DNA from: Epibacterium ulvae
GTDB lineage: Bacteria; Pseudomonadota; Alphaproteobacteria; Rhodobacterales; Rhodobacteraceae
NCBI RefSeq assembly: GCF_900102795.1
Contig: NZ_FMWG01000006.1
Location: 1-64,000, forward strand
Direction: 5' to 3'
DNA length: 64,000 nucleotides
Part shown: positions 1-9,627 of the stretch, piece after piece
Numbering within the stretch: position 1 is the first letter of the stretch
How the letters are laid out: the number at the start of each line of letters is the position of its first letter
The notes under the pieces: model-generated
Database searches by the model: none
What the model was told of the DNA's origin: nothing
What the model saw: the letters and a program-made list of their open reading frames with translations, nothing else
Program-made: the position numbers and the translations under genes

Positions 1-1176
1 TTACTCAGTGATTTTAGACACAACGCCCGCGCCAACGGTACGGCCGCCTTCGCGGATCGCGAAGCGCAGGCCGTTTTCCATCGCGATCGGCGCGATCAGC
101 TCAACGTCGAACTTCAGGTTGTCGCCTGGCATTACCATTTCGGTGCCCTCAGGCAGAGTAACGGTGCCGGTGACGTCAGTGGTCCGGAAGTAGAACTGTG
201 GACGGTAGTTCGCGAAGAACGGCGTGTGACGGCCACCTTCTTCTTTGGTCAGAATGTAGGCTTCTGCTTCGAACTTGGTGTGCGGCTGAACCGAACCTGG
301 CTTACACAGAACCTGACCACGCTCAACGCCGTCACGGTCAACGCCGCGCAGCAGGGCGCCGATGTTGTCGCCCGCTTCGCCGGAATCCAGCAGCTTGCGG
401 AACATTTCAACACCGGTACAGGTGGTGGTGGAAGTGTCACGGATACCAACGATTTCGATGCTGTCGCCAACATTGATCACGCCGCGCTCAACACGACCGG
501 TCACAACGGTACCACGACCAGAGATCGAGAACACGTCTTCGATTGGCATCAGGAAGGGCTGGTCAACCGCGCGCTCAGGAGTGTCGATGTACTCATCAAC
601 AGCCGCCATCAGCTCTTTGATTTTCTCTTCGCCGATTTCTGGCTTGTCGCCTTCCATCGCCGCCAGAGCAGAACCCGCTACGATTGGAATATCGTCGCCT
701 GGGTAGTCGTAGGAAGACAGCAGCTCGCGGATTTCCATTTCCACCAGTTCCAGCAGTTCTTCATCGTCGACCTGGTCAACTTTGTTCATGAAGACAACCA
801 TTTTGGGGATGCCAACCTGGCGACCCAGCAGGATGTGCTCACGGGTTTGGGGCATTGGGCCATCAGCTGCGTTCACAACCAGGATCGCGCCGTCCATCTG
901 CGCCGCACCGGTGATCATGTTCTTCACGTAGTCCGCGTGACCTGGGCAGTCAACGTGGGCGTAGTGACGGCCTTCGGTTTCATACTCAACGTGCGCGGTT
1001 GAGATGGTGATGCCGCGCGCTTTTTCTTCGGGTGCGCCGTCGATCTGATCGTAAGCTTTGAAGTCACCAAAGTATTTGGTGATCGCTGCCGTCAGCGTGG
1101 TTTTACCGTGGTCAACGTGGCCGATGGTGCCGATGTTAACGTGCGGTTTCGTACGCTCAAACTTTTCCTTAGCCAT
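1..1176 (-). CDS. tuf: Elongation factor Tu
   Basis: GTPase that delivers aminoacyl-tRNA to the ribosomal A site. The 391-residue protein has the P-loop GHVDHGKT (residues 19-26), DCPGH (G3) and NKVD (G4), followed by beta-barrel domains 2 and 3 ending in KITE and a TAA stop at the very edge of the window, so the gene is complete. An in-frame upstream ATG would add 15 residues, but the start at 1176 is chosen because the family begins [12 protein letters not shown] and an AAGGAGG ribosome site lies just before it. It is last in the str operon behind fusA. Many alphaproteobacteria have a second tuf copy elsewhere; that cannot be judged here. Confidence 0.98.
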   Translation of the reverse strand: MAKEKFERTKPHVNIGTIGHVDHGKTTLTAAITKYFGDFKAYDQIDGAPEEKARGITISTAHVEYETEGRHYAHVDCPGHADYVKNMITGAAQMDGAILVVNAADGPMPQTREHILLGRQVGIPKMVVFMNKVDQVDDEELLELVEMEIRELLSSYDYPGDDIPIVAGSALAAMEGDKPEIGEEKIKELMAAVDEYIDTPERAVDQPFLMPIEDVFSISGRGTVVTGRVERGVINVGDSIEIVGIRDTSTTTCTGVEMFRKLLDSGEAGDNIGALLRGVDRDGVERGQVLCKPGSVQPHTKFEAEAYILTKEEGGRHTPFFANYRPQFYFRTTDVTGTVTLPEGTEMVMPGDNLKFDVELIAPIAMENGLRFAIREGGRTVGAGVVSKITE

Positions 1177-1239
1177 GATGGCCTCCTTATATGTTGAGGC
1201 GGATGGGCACCCGTTGCCCACCCGCCAATGTCGTATCGC

Positions 1240-3357
1240 TTACGCGAATTTTGCCTGGATCTCGTCAGAGATGTTCTGCGGAACCGGATCGTAGTGCGAG
1301 AACTGCATGGTGAACTGGGCACGGCCAGAAGACATCGAACGCAGGGTGTTGATGTAACCGAACATGTTTGCCAGCGGTACGTTTGCGTCAATTGCAATCG
1401 CGTTACCACGTGGTTCTTGGCCTGAAACCTGACCGCGACGTGATGTCAGATCGCCGATGATACCGCCGGTGTATTCTTCGGGGGTGATCACTTCGACTTT
1501 CATCATCGGTTCCAGAAGTTTCGCGCCAGCTTTCTTCATGCCTTCACGCATGCACATACGTGCTGCGATTTCAAAGGCCAGAACGCTGGAGTCAACGTCG
1601 TGGAACTTACCGTCCAAGAGGGCAACTTTGAAGTCGATCACAGGGAAGCCAGCCAGAGGGCCGCTGTCCATGACCGAGTTGATGCCTTTTTCAACGCCGG
1701 GGATGTATTCTTTTGGAACGGCACCACCAACAATGCGGCTTTCAAACGAGTAACCTTCGCCCGCTTCTGTGGGGGAGATAACCAGTTTAACTTCACCGAA
1801 CTGACCCGAACCACCCGACTGTTTCTTGTGGGTGTAAGAGTGCTCGATTTCGTGAGAGATGGTTTCACGATAGGCCACCTGAGGTGCACCAATGTTCGCT
1901 TCAACCTTGAACTCACGCTTCAGGCGATCAACCAGAATGTCGAGGTGCAGTTCGCCCATGCCTTTCATGATGGTCTGACCGGATTCCAGGTCAGTCTCAA
2001 CACGGAAAGATGGATCTTCGGCTGCCAGACGCTGCAGACCCTGAGACATTTTCTCTTGGTCAGCTTTTGTCTTTGGCTCAACTGCGATCTCGATAACTGG
2101 ATCGGGGAAGGTCATGGTTTCCAGAACCACAGGATCGTTCACTGCGCACAGTGTGTCACCAGTTGTGGTGTCTTTCAGACCTGCCAATGCGATGATGTCG
2201 CCAGCAAACGCTTCTGTGATCTCTTCACGGTTGTTGGAGTGCATCATCATCATACGACCGATGCGCTCTTTACGACCTTTGGTGGAGTTCAGCAGAGTGT
2301 CGCCTTTTTCCAGCTTACCGGAGTAGATGCGGGTAAAGGTCAGCGAGCCAACGAAGGGGTCGTTCATGATTTTGAACGCCAGACCAGAGAAGGCCATGTC
2401 GTCATCCGCACGACGTGCAATGTTACGCTCTTCGTTCTCGTCACCTGGTGCAAAGCCCATGTAATCAACAACGTCCAGCGGGCTGGGCAGATAGTCGATC
2501 ACAGCGTTCAACAGAGGCTGAACACCTTTGTTTTTGAACGCAGAACCACCCAGAACAGGCACGAATGCCATTTCCAGAGTACCTTTGCGCAGCAACTCAC
2601 GCAGCTTTTCTACAGAAGGCTCTTCGCCTTCCAGATAAGCTTCCATCGCAGCTTCGTCCATTTCGACGGCAGCTTCGATCATCTTCTCGCGCCACTCGTC
2701 GGCCATGTCCTTCAGGTCTGCGCGGATTTCACGCTTGTCCCAGGACGCGCCCAGATCTTCGCCTTCGTAAACCCATTCTTGCATGGTTACGAGGTCAATT
2801 AGACCTTCAAGTTCGGTTTCTGCACCGATCGGAATACCAACTGGCACAGCGTTTGCGCCGGTGCGGTCGATGATCATGTCAACGCAGTTGAAGAAGTCCG
2901 CGCCGATTTTGTCCATTTTGTTGACAAAAACGATACGTGGAACTTTGTAGCGGTCAGCCTGACGCCAAACGGTTTCAGTCTGAGGCTCAACACCAGCGTT
3001 TGCGTCAAGAACACAAACAGCACCGTCGAGAACCGCCAGAGAACGCTCAACTTCGATGGTGAAGTCAACGTGGCCGGGGGTGTCGATGATGTTCAGGCGG
3101 TGCTTTGGCGTGTCAGCGGTTTTACCGTCTTCGGTGCGTTCCCAGAATGTGGTGGTCGCAGCCGAAGTGATGGTGATGCCGCGTTCCTGCTCCTGCTCCA
3201 TCCAGTCCATGGTGGCTGCACCATCGTGCACCTCACCGATGTTGTGGGATTTACCAGTGTAGTACAGGATACGCTCGGAGCAGGTTGTTTTACCTGCATC
3301 GATGTGCGCCATGATACCGAAGTTACGGTAGTGGTTGAGTGTATATTCGCGTGCCAT
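1240..3357 (-). CDS. fusA: Elongation factor G
   Basis: Translocase GTPase that moves tRNA and mRNA through the ribosome and helps recycle subunits. The 705-residue length is typical. The N-terminus reads [20 protein letters not shown] with P-loop AHIDAGKTT at about residues 17-25, then DTPGHVDF and NKMDK. Domains II to V follow, with the conserved domain IV segment [12 protein letters not shown]. It lies between rpsG and tuf in the str operon, 18 bases after rpsG, with 63 bases to the tuf start. No internal stop or frameshift is seen. A 400-residue open frame on the opposite strand (1600-2802) is a shadow. Confidence 0.98.
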   Translation of the reverse strand: MAREYTLNHYRNFGIMAHIDAGKTTCSERILYYTGKSHNIGEVHDGAATMDWMEQEQERGITITSAATTTFWERTEDGKTADTPKHRLNIIDTPGHVDFTIEVERSLAVLDGAVCVLDANAGVEPQTETVWRQADRYKVPRIVFVNKMDKIGADFFNCVDMIIDRTGANAVPVGIPIGAETELEGLIDLVTMQEWVYEGEDLGASWDKREIRADLKDMADEWREKMIEAAVEMDEAAMEAYLEGEEPSVEKLRELLRKGTLEMAFVPVLGGSAFKNKGVQPLLNAVIDYLPSPLDVVDYMGFAPGDENEERNIARRADDDMAFSGLAFKIMNDPFVGSLTFTRIYSGKLEKGDTLLNSTKGRKERIGRMMMMHSNNREEITEAFAGDIIALAGLKDTTTGDTLCAVNDPVVLETMTFPDPVIEIAVEPKTKADQEKMSQGLQRLAAEDPSFRVETDLESGQTIMKGMGELHLDILVDRLKREFKVEANIGAPQVAYRETISHEIEHSYTHKKQSGGSGQFGEVKLVISPTEAGEGYSFESRIVGGAVPKEYIPGVEKGINSVMDSGPLAGFPVIDFKVALLDGKFHDVDSSVLAFEIAARMCMREGMKKAGAKLLEPMMKVEVITPEEYTGGIIGDLTSRRGQVSGQEPRGNAIAIDANVPLANMFGYINTLRSMSSGRAQFTMQFSHYDPVPQNISDEIQAKFA

Positions 3358-3375
3358 TGGACGGAAGCCTCTTGA

Positions 3376-3861
<486 letters not shown>

Positions 3862-4233
3862 TTACTTAGGACGCTTCGCGCCGTACTTCGAACGACGTTG
3901 TTTACGGTCTTTGACGCCCTGGGTATCCAGAACACCGCGCAGGATGTGGTAACGAACACCTGGAAGGTCTTTTACACGGCCGCCGCGGATCAGAACCACA
4001 GAGTGCTCCTGAAGGTTGTGGCTTTCACCTGGGATGTAAGAGATAACTTCGAAACCGTTGGTCAAACGAACCTTGGCAACTTTACGCATCGCCGAGTTCG
4101 GTTTCTTAGGTGTGGTGGTGTAAACGCGTGTGCAAACGCCGCGCTTTTGAGGGCACTGCTCCAAGTGCATGGACTTTGAGCGTTTTACTTTAGGCTGACG
4201 CGGCTTGCGGATCAGCTGTTGGATCGTTGGCAT
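3862..4233 (-). CDS. rpsL: 30S ribosomal protein S12
   Basis: Decoding-centre ribosomal protein and first gene of the str operon. The 123-residue sequence contains TPKKPNSA with lysines 43 and 44 and GRVKDLPG with Lys88. The positions equivalent to E. coli Lys42 and Lys87, where streptomycin resistance changes arise, are wild type, so resistance by that route is not predicted. Asp89 in the same loop is the residue methylthiolated by RimO in species that do so. It is preceded by a roughly 220-base leader and a strong promoter at 4459-4487. Confidence 0.98.
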   Translation of the reverse strand: MPTIQQLIRKPRQPKVKRSKSMHLEQCPQKRGVCTRVYTTTPKKPNSAMRKVAKVRLTNGFEVISYIPGESHNLQEHSVVLIRGGRVKDLPGVRYHILRGVLDTQGVKDRKQRRSKYGAKRPK

Positions 4234-4458
4234 TCCGGTTATATCCCCGTTTGCAACATTTCGTCATGCAAGGCTTGCACCTCGCGGCTCATCTCGATCC
4301 GATGCCTGCGCAAGCAGAAAAACCGCAAACGTTGCCATTCCGAGGTCAACGTCGCGGTGGGGTGACAGAGGGGGCAGTTGAAAAAGTACCTGACCCTTGA
4401 TCCACATCGGTTTTGAATTCGGCGATCAAAAGACGGACTTTTGGTGCCGGATGCGCGC

Positions 4459-4487
4459 GGTATAGAGAGAGTCGGACAGCTTGTCAA
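4459..4487 (-). promoter_or_regulatory. Sigma-70-type promoter of the str operon
   Basis: Read on the minus strand, TTGACA (4487-4482) and TATACC (4464-4459) are separated by exactly 17 bases. This is a near-consensus vegetative promoter facing rpsL. Transcription would start near 4452 and leave about 220 bases of leader before the rpsL start at 4233. The 434-base gap 4234-4667 holds this promoter and leader; no convincing gene was seen in it. A small open frame at 4239-4487 is rejected because it covers the promoter. Confidence 0.85.
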
Positions 4488-4667
4488 CTTTGCGAAAAAG
4501 GCAAAGATATGCGTTCTGGCGCAGTAGAAAAATACTCGTATGGGGCACTCTTTATTTCTGACTGGAACGGGTTTTTCGCAGATCTACTGACCTGATTGCG
4601 ACTTGCGCCAACTGTGCTGCGATGCCAGTTTGGCATGACAAGTTTAAAACATAGTAGAGCACTTTAT

Positions 4668-5477
4668 ATGCAAGTCATCGGCCTGTGTCGTTTTTCCTAT
4701 CCCGCGCTTGGTGGCTTTCAGATCACCCATGACAGTGTTGAAGACAGAATCGCCTATCTTTATGCTGAAGAACGTTTGGAGGAACGCTTCCGCCTGCTTG
4801 AAACGGTTGCTCTGCCCTGCTTGCGAGAGCAGACACATCAGGATTTCGATCTGCTGATTGTGATCGGCACATCGTTGCCAAAACACCATCGCGACCGTTT
4901 GTATGATCTGACGGCTGATATGCCACAGGTGCAGATCATAGCAGAGCCGCCGCGCAAGCAACGTGAAGTGATGAAAGAGCTGCTCAACAAGGCGCGCCGT
5001 GATCCTTCACAGCCTTGTTTGCAATTTCGTCATGACGATGATGATGCCTTTTCAGTCGATTTCATCGAACGCCTGCGCCAGACCCTTTCTGAGTGTTCCG
5101 GGTTAGTGCAGCAGCACAAAGCGATTGCGGTGGATTTCAACAAAGGGTTTGTGGCTGAATTTGGTGCGAAAGGGATCGCAGCTAGCGAGGTTCACAGGCC
5201 CTATTATGTTGCGGCGCTTGGTATGTATGTGCAGGGCAATTGCCCTTTGACGATTATGAATTTCCATCACGAGAAAATTTTGCGGTTTATGCCGACGATT
5301 ACCCTATCAGATCAGCCGATGTTTGTGCGCAGCCACAACGGATACAATGATTCAGGTGGTCACAAGGCGAGCAAACCTGTCCCGGTAGAGCCACTTACCC
5401 CTGCGCAGATCGGTGAATTTGAAGCCCGTTTCGCTATTCGTGAAGCTCAGATTAAACAGGTTTTTGCGGCCTCTTAA
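4668..5477 (+). CDS. Putative rhamnosyltransferase-like glycosyltransferase
   Basis: A 269-residue protein resembling the 'putative rhamnosyl transferase' family found in Rhodobacterales. Features are MQVIGLCRFSYPALGGF at the N-terminus, the RLLETVALPCLREQTHQDF segment, a beta strand FDLLIVIG and an acidic HDDDDA cluster near residue 122, which may be a DxD-like metal and sugar-nucleotide site. The ATG at 4668 is chosen over one 72 bases upstream because it aligns with the start of the related protein at 6336-7148. It overlaps the convergent transporter gene by 26 bases. The sugar and acceptor are unknown; a cell-surface polysaccharide role is an inference. Confidence 0.75.
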   Translation: MQVIGLCRFSYPALGGFQITHDSVEDRIAYLYAEERLEERFRLLETVALPCLREQTHQDFDLLIVIGTSLPKHHRDRLYDLTADMPQVQIIAEPPRKQREVMKELLNKARRDPSQPCLQFRHDDDDAFSVDFIERLRQTLSECSGLVQQHKAIAVDFNKGFVAEFGAKGIAASEVHRPYYVAALGMYVQGNCPLTIMNFHHEKILRFMPTITLSDQPMFVRSHNGYNDSGGHKASKPVPVEPLTPAQIGEFEARFAIREAQIKQVFAAS

Positions 5478-6339
5478 GGGGCTGTTTTCTGTGTTCACGG
5501 GCAAGCGTGAAGAGGCCGGCACCGACGACAACTGCGGCGCCCAAAAGCGTAAGCGCGTCTGGCCATTGCCCAAAAACGAAAAGGCCAATGATTAACGCCA
5601 CCAAAAGACCTGAATAGCGAAACGGTGCGGTGAAAGACACCTCGCCTGATCGCATTGCCAGCACAGAAAACAGATATCCAGATAGGATGAACAGGGCGGC
5701 GGTTAGCAATAGTCCGGCCTGTGTTGTGGTGACAGTTTGCCAGTCCTGACCGGCGGCCATGGTGGCACCAAAGAGGGTTACGGCGATGCTTGTACAAAAG
5801 GCAAGCGACATAGAAGACATGCCTTCGGGCATTTTGCGTGTGACAATATCTCGTGCTGTGATGCACAATACGGCAAAGAGGGTGTAAAATGTGCCCTCCG
5901 CGAACCCGTCCGGCCCTGGGCGGACAATCAGCACAATACCTAAGAAGCCGATCAAGATCGCGCCCAACCGGCGCCATCCGACCGACTCACGGAATAAAAC
6001 TGCAGCTGCAAGTGTGACGGTTAAAGGCAGGGCTTGCATGACGGCGGTAATATTGGCGATGGGCATCACCAAGAGGGCTGTCAGAAAGAAATAAGTGGCG
6101 GCAACCTCACACCCGCCGCGCACCAGAACAAATCCCCATTCAGCCGCATTACGTGGGTTGATCTGCTCTTTTGCCACAATAGCCAAGGCCAACAAAAGCA
6201 CCGACGCGGAGGTGCCGCGCAACACAAGAATTTGCGAAAGCGGCAGCGTTACGCCGAGCAGTTTTACGATTGCATCGTTGCAGGTGTAGGCGCTCATGGC
6301 CAAGACCATAAAAAGCGCCCCTTTTTGGTTTGCGGTCAT
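5452..6339 (-). CDS. EamA/DMT-family membrane transporter
   Basis: A 295-residue hydrophobic protein with about ten membrane segments arranged as two EamA repeats, beginning MTANQKGALFMVLAMSAYTC, with the first repeat near residues 8-140 and the second near 150-285. The drug/metabolite transporter superfamily exports metabolites or imports small solutes; the substrate cannot be read from sequence. Its ATG overlaps the TGA of the upstream glycosyltransferase-like gene (ATGA at 6336-6339), so the two are probably translationally coupled. The C-terminus is basic and cytoplasmic (REHRKQPLKRPQK). Its 3' end overlaps the convergent gene at 4668-5477. Confidence 0.85.
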   Translation of the reverse strand: MTANQKGALFMVLAMSAYTCNDAIVKLLGVTLPLSQILVLRGTSASVLLLALAIVAKEQINPRNAAEWGFVLVRGGCEVAATYFFLTALLVMPIANITAVMQALPLTVTLAAAVLFRESVGWRRLGAILIGFLGIVLIVRPGPDGFAEGTFYTLFAVLCITARDIVTRKMPEGMSSMSLAFCTSIAVTLFGATMAAGQDWQTVTTTQAGLLLTAALFILSGYLFSVLAMRSGEVSFTAPFRYSGLLVALIIGLFVFGQWPDALTLLGAAVVVGAGLFTLAREHRKQPLKRPQKPV

Positions 6340-7148
6340 TGCAACAGATCTTTCAGATGTTCGGGGCTGAGCTTGAAATGCGTTTTCAGCTGTTTGCGTA
6401 TCTCACGCGTGCTCATTTGGTGTGTTTGTCCTAGGCGCGCAACGCTTGAAAGATTGTCGCCATGCATCGTGCGTATAAAAGAGGGCGTCGAAAGATCTGA
6501 ATAGACACTATAGTGTTGTGCATATCTGCGGTGATTGCGGCGATAGGGGTTGAACTTGCGCTCAACTTTGCCCACCAGTGTTGCGCCTGTAGACAAGGGG
6601 GAAGGTTCGCAAGCATCAAAAACGTCAACACCATCACTGGACTTGATGGCGTAAAAGCCGCGATTTCCGCACAATATAAAAGGCTCTTCTGTTTCTTGCA
6701 CAGGGATCAGCGCTTCGGCCAGACGCCGCGTTCGTTTGATGAAATCTCGATCAACACCATCATCATCGTCCAGACGGAACAAGGCTTTGTGTGTTGCGCC
6801 GTCTAAATGCGCAAGCTCATACCCGTTCTGGATTTGATTGTAGTGCTTAATGGGCGAGGGCGCATAGCAGATCACTTGCGGATGTGGATCTATCAAAGCG
6901 AGAAGGCGTTCTAGGTAGCGCGTCGGCATCTGGTCAGATGTGAGTATCACCAATTGAAAGTTTTTATCTGATTGGCGCAACAAAGATGGTAGGCAAAGCT
7001 GTTCAAAAAGACGAAACCTCAGTTCCATCCGCTCTGTCGTAAACAGCTGCGCGATTGCATCTTCAAGAGAAGAAAAACGGCGGGTGTTGAATGTCGGACT
7101 CAGCATAGAAAACCGAACCAAGCCCACGATTTGCAGCTGTATCTTCAT
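6336..7148 (-). CDS. Putative rhamnosyltransferase-like glycosyltransferase (second copy)
   Basis: A 270-residue relative of the protein at 4668-5477. Both share the opening pattern (LQIVGLVRFS here, MQVIGLCRFS there), the RFRLFEQLCLPSLL segment matching RFRLLETVALPCLR, and an acidic cluster RLDDDDGVD where the other has RHDDDDAFS. Overall they have diverged considerably, so this is an old duplication or two members of one family acquired separately. It is translated ahead of the EamA transporter with a 4-base overlap. Cytoplasmic glycosyl transfer to a surface polymer is an inference. Confidence 0.75.
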   Translation of the reverse strand: MKIQLQIVGLVRFSMLSPTFNTRRFSSLEDAIAQLFTTERMELRFRLFEQLCLPSLLRQSDKNFQLVILTSDQMPTRYLERLLALIDPHPQVICYAPSPIKHYNQIQNGYELAHLDGATHKALFRLDDDDGVDRDFIKRTRRLAEALIPVQETEEPFILCGNRGFYAIKSSDGVDVFDACEPSPLSTGATLVGKVERKFNPYRRNHRRYAQHYSVYSDLSTPSFIRTMHGDNLSSVARLGQTHQMSTREIRKQLKTHFKLSPEHLKDLLQ

Positions 7149-7247
7149 AATGCCAATGCCTGCTGAAAATCTATATCACGAAAAACAGCTAACGTGGCGT
7201 CTTGCAAAACGCAAACGTGAAAATTTGGCGATGTCTTGAAAGGGATA

Positions 7248-7334
7248 TGGTGCCCAGAAGAGGACTCGAACCTCCACGTCCATACGGACACTAGCACCTG
7301 AAGCTAGCGCGTCTACCAATTCCGCCATCTGGGC
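7248..7334 (-). tRNA. tRNA-Leu (anticodon CAG)
   Basis: Read on the minus strand this folds as a class II tRNA: acceptor stem GCCCAGA/TCTGGGC, D-arm around GGAATTGGTAGACGC, anticodon stem GCTAGC/GCTAGT with loop carrying CAG, a variable arm GTCCGTATGGAC, and a T-arm with GGTTCGAGTCC. The discriminator A is followed by an encoded CCA (plus-strand tgg at 7248-7250). The long variable arm and CAG anticodon identify leucine, reading CUG. Confidence 0.95.
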
Positions 7335-7352
7335 ACAGATGTCGTGGGGCGC

Positions 7353-7381
7353 TCTATACGAAGGGTTTTTATTGACGTCAA
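7353..7381 (-). promoter_or_regulatory. Promoter of tRNA-Leu
   Basis: On the minus strand TTGACG (7381-7376) and TATAGA (7358-7353) are 17 bases apart, ending 19 bases before the mature 5' end of the tRNA. Spacing and sequence fit a strong vegetative promoter. The -35 hexamer sits in the palindrome TTGACGTCAA. Confidence 0.75.
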
Positions 7382-7549
7382 ATGGAATTTTGAAGTTTTT
7401 TTAAATTCCAGAGGTTAGATCTTGTGTTCCCGGGAGCGCACAGATGAGAAAAAGCTCAGGCTTTGACCTTAATGTGAGGTGCTTTGCGCCTTGTTCCGCG
7501 CGCTCAGGGGCGGTAAATCGGTTCAACAGCTATTATTTGGAGCCAACAG

Positions 7550-8539
7550 ATGTCCAAACTGGTCACGATCTACGGCGGATCTGGTTTTCTTGGTCGCTAT
7601 ATCGCGCGTCGCATGGCCAAAGAGGGCTGGCGCGTGCGTGTTGCAGTGCGTCGCCCGAATGAGGCAATGCATGTCAAACCTTATGGTGTGCCAGGGCAGG
7701 TGGAGCCTGTGTTCTGCAATATCCGTGATGATGCGTCGGTTGCAGCCGCCATGCAGGGTGCCGATGCTGTGGTGAACTGCGTGGGTGTTTTGAACGAGCT
7801 GGGCAAAAACTCTTTTGCGGCCGTTCACACAGATGGTGCTGAGCGGATTGCACGTGTGTCAGCAGCGCAGGGTGTTGCGCGTATTGTACATGTGTCAGCG
7901 ATTGGCGCATCCGCGACGGGTGCAAGCGAATATGCGCGGACCAAAGCAGCGGGTGAAGCAGCCGTTCTGAAGAATCGCGCGGATGCTGTCATCCTGCGAC
8001 CTTCGGTGATTTTTGGCACCGAAGACGGGTTCTTTAATCGGTTCGCTGCGATGACCCGTTTGTCGCCGGTCCTGCCAATTGCCTGCGGCGCAACCAAATT
8101 CCAACCGGTGTTTGTGGATGATGTCGCAAAGGCCGCCGTGGCGGGTATCCTGGGTGATGCAGCGTCCGGCACATATGAATTGGGCGGCCCCGAGGTAAAG
8201 AGTTTCCGCGCGCTGATGACCCAGATGCTGGAAGTGATTCACCGGCGTCGCATCGTTGTATCGCTGCCTGGACCAATCGCGGGATTGATGGCCTTTGGAT
8301 TTGACCTTGTGCAAAAAGCGACGCTGCAGCTGATTGAAAATAAAACGCTGACGCGTGATCAATTGCAGAACCTGAAGTCAGACAATGTTGTATCTGAAGG
8401 GGCAAAAGGATTTGATGCGCTTGGCATTCGTCCCGTGGCCTTGGGATCGGTTTTGCCAGATTACCTATGGAAATTCCGCCCGTCTGGCCAATATGACGAG
8501 ATGGTTGGATCAGCGCGCAATCTGCGGAACGATATCTAA
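7550..8539 (+). CDS. NDUFA9-like NAD(P)-binding protein (complex I-associated / SDR superfamily)
   Basis: A 329-residue extended short-chain-dehydrogenase-like protein. The N-terminal Rossmann motif is YGGSGFLGRYIARRMAKEG (residues 8-26), followed by VRRPNEA and a conserved NCVGVL after beta strand 4. The sequence resembles alphaproteobacterial relatives of the mitochondrial complex I subunit NDUFA9, which binds NADPH and is not catalytic in the usual sense. The canonical SDR YxxxK appears only as a degenerate EYARTKAAGE (residues about 124-133). It is monocistronic between tRNA-Leu and uppP. Another NAD-dependent epimerase role remains possible. Confidence 0.8.
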   Translation: MSKLVTIYGGSGFLGRYIARRMAKEGWRVRVAVRRPNEAMHVKPYGVPGQVEPVFCNIRDDASVAAAMQGADAVVNCVGVLNELGKNSFAAVHTDGAERIARVSAAQGVARIVHVSAIGASATGASEYARTKAAGEAAVLKNRADAVILRPSVIFGTEDGFFNRFAAMTRLSPVLPIACGATKFQPVFVDDVAKAAVAGILGDAASGTYELGGPEVKSFRALMTQMLEVIHRRRIVVSLPGPIAGLMAFGFDLVQKATLQLIENKTLTRDQLQNLKSDNVVSEGAKGFDALGIRPVALGSVLPDYLWKFRPSGQYDEMVGSARNLRNDI

Positions 8540-8560
8540 CTGATTTACGATCGGATTTAT

Positions 8561-8587
8561 AAAAAGGCGCTGCTCTGGCGCCTTTTT
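8561..8587. terminator. Bidirectional intrinsic terminator between the NDUFA9-like gene and uppP
   Basis: AAAAAGGCGC (8561-8570), a 7-base loop and GCGCCTTTTT (8578-8587) form a perfect 10-bp stem with A and T tracts on either side, so it can end transcription from both converging genes. Confidence 0.9.
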
Positions 8588-8597
8588 CTATGTGTGG

Positions 8598-9404
8598 TTA
8601 GTTGGTGTAAGCTACAATCAGCAGAATACCCCCCAAAATGATGCGGTAGATCACATAAGGGGTAAAGCTGACGCTGCGCAGCAGGCGCATCATCAATGTC
8701 AGGGCGCCAAGAGCGGATACAAAGGCAAGAGCGGCGGCAATGGCTGCATCGCGCATCACGGCTGCGTTTGCCTCAACCGCCATTTCAGCCCCCAGCAAGA
8801 TCCCTGAGGCAATGATTGTTGGGATCGACATCAGCATTGCAATACGTGCGCCGTCTTCGCGGGTGTATCCCAGCTGGCGTGCGCCTGTGATGGTGATGCC
8901 CGAACGCGAGGTGCCGGGGATCAAGGCCAGCATCTGCCAGAGCCCCATGATCAGCGCATCACGTATGCCCCAATCTTTGGTCTCTTTATGTGTTGGGCCC
9001 CATTGATCGGCCAGGTAGAGGACAATGCCAAAGCCAAGCATGGTCCAGCCGATCACGGTCATCGAGCGCAACATGTCGCTGAGGCCTGAAAAGTGGAGAA
9101 CAGCTCCGAATATAATTGTGGGAATGGTGGCTATGATCAGCCCCAGTGCAAGCCGTGCGCCGGGTGTGTTGGCGCGACCACATATGAGTGTTGGGATGCC
9201 CTGCAGCCCTTCTCGCACGTCTTTCCAAAAATAAAGGATCACAGCAAAAAGCGTGCCGACGTGGACTGCGACATCAATGAGTTGCCCCTGATCTTCTATT
9301 CCGGTGAGAGCAGGCAGAAGAATCAGGTGCCCTGAGGAGGAGACAGGCAGGAATTCGGTAATGCCTTGAATGATCGCGACAATAAACAGATGAGCAAAAG
9401 ACAT
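8598..9404 (-). CDS. uppP: Undecaprenyl-diphosphatase
   Basis: Membrane enzyme that removes one phosphate from undecaprenyl diphosphate to recycle the lipid carrier for peptidoglycan and other surface polymers; its overproduction gives bacitracin resistance. The 268-residue protein has several membrane segments and the two family signatures: GITEFLPVSSSGHL near residues 13-26 and PGTSRSGITITGARQLG in the second half. The ATG at 9404 is preferred over one 39 bases upstream because the family starts close to the first helix and the upstream extension is proline-rich. No strong ribosome site is visible for either. It converges on the NDUFA9-like gene. Confidence 0.93.
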   Translation of the reverse strand: MSFAHLFIVAIIQGITEFLPVSSSGHLILLPALTGIEDQGQLIDVAVHVGTLFAVILYFWKDVREGLQGIPTLICGRANTPGARLALGLIIATIPTIIFGAVLHFSGLSDMLRSMTVIGWTMLGFGIVLYLADQWGPTHKETKDWGIRDALIMGLWQMLALIPGTSRSGITITGARQLGYTREDGARIAMLMSIPTIIASGILLGAEMAVEANAAVMRDAAIAAALAFVSALGALTLMMRLLRSVSFTPYVIYRIILGGILLIVAYTN

Positions 9405-9483
9405 GGGTAAGCCTAAAAGGAGAGGAGGAGGTAATCTATACAAGGTGTATAAGCCCTTGGCCTAAAATGGAAGTTCCGCAATA

Positions 9484-9557
9484 AGGTCCGATTTGGACCT
9501 AAAATATCTGTACATCCCTCTGAAACTCGTTATGAGAAGGGTAAGAATTGATCAATT
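9484..9557. promoter_or_regulatory. Palindromic sites upstream of gltD
   Basis: In the 223-base gap between uppP and gltD are AGGTCC-5 bases-GGACCT (9484-9500) and a perfect 12-base palindrome AATTGATCAATT (9546-9557). Both lie 70-145 bases before the gltD start. Their location and symmetry fit operators for a dimeric regulator of glutamate synthase, but no regulator is identified. Confidence 0.4.
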
Positions 9558-9627
9558 AGGTCAATAATACTGACTTTATTACGCCACTCCGGCCAGTTGC
9601 CGGTGGTAGCAAAGAAGGAGGCAGCCC

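Noticed and set aside
1177-1221. Longer start for EF-Tu
   Set aside because: The extra residues do not match the family, and the ribosome site AAGGAGG lies within them, just before the ATG at 1176.
1600-2802. A 400-codon open frame on the plus strand
   Set aside because: It is antisense to fusA, which is fully conserved, and the product resembles nothing.
4239-4487. Small minus-strand frame upstream of rpsL
   Set aside because: It covers the str operon promoter and leader and shows no coding character.
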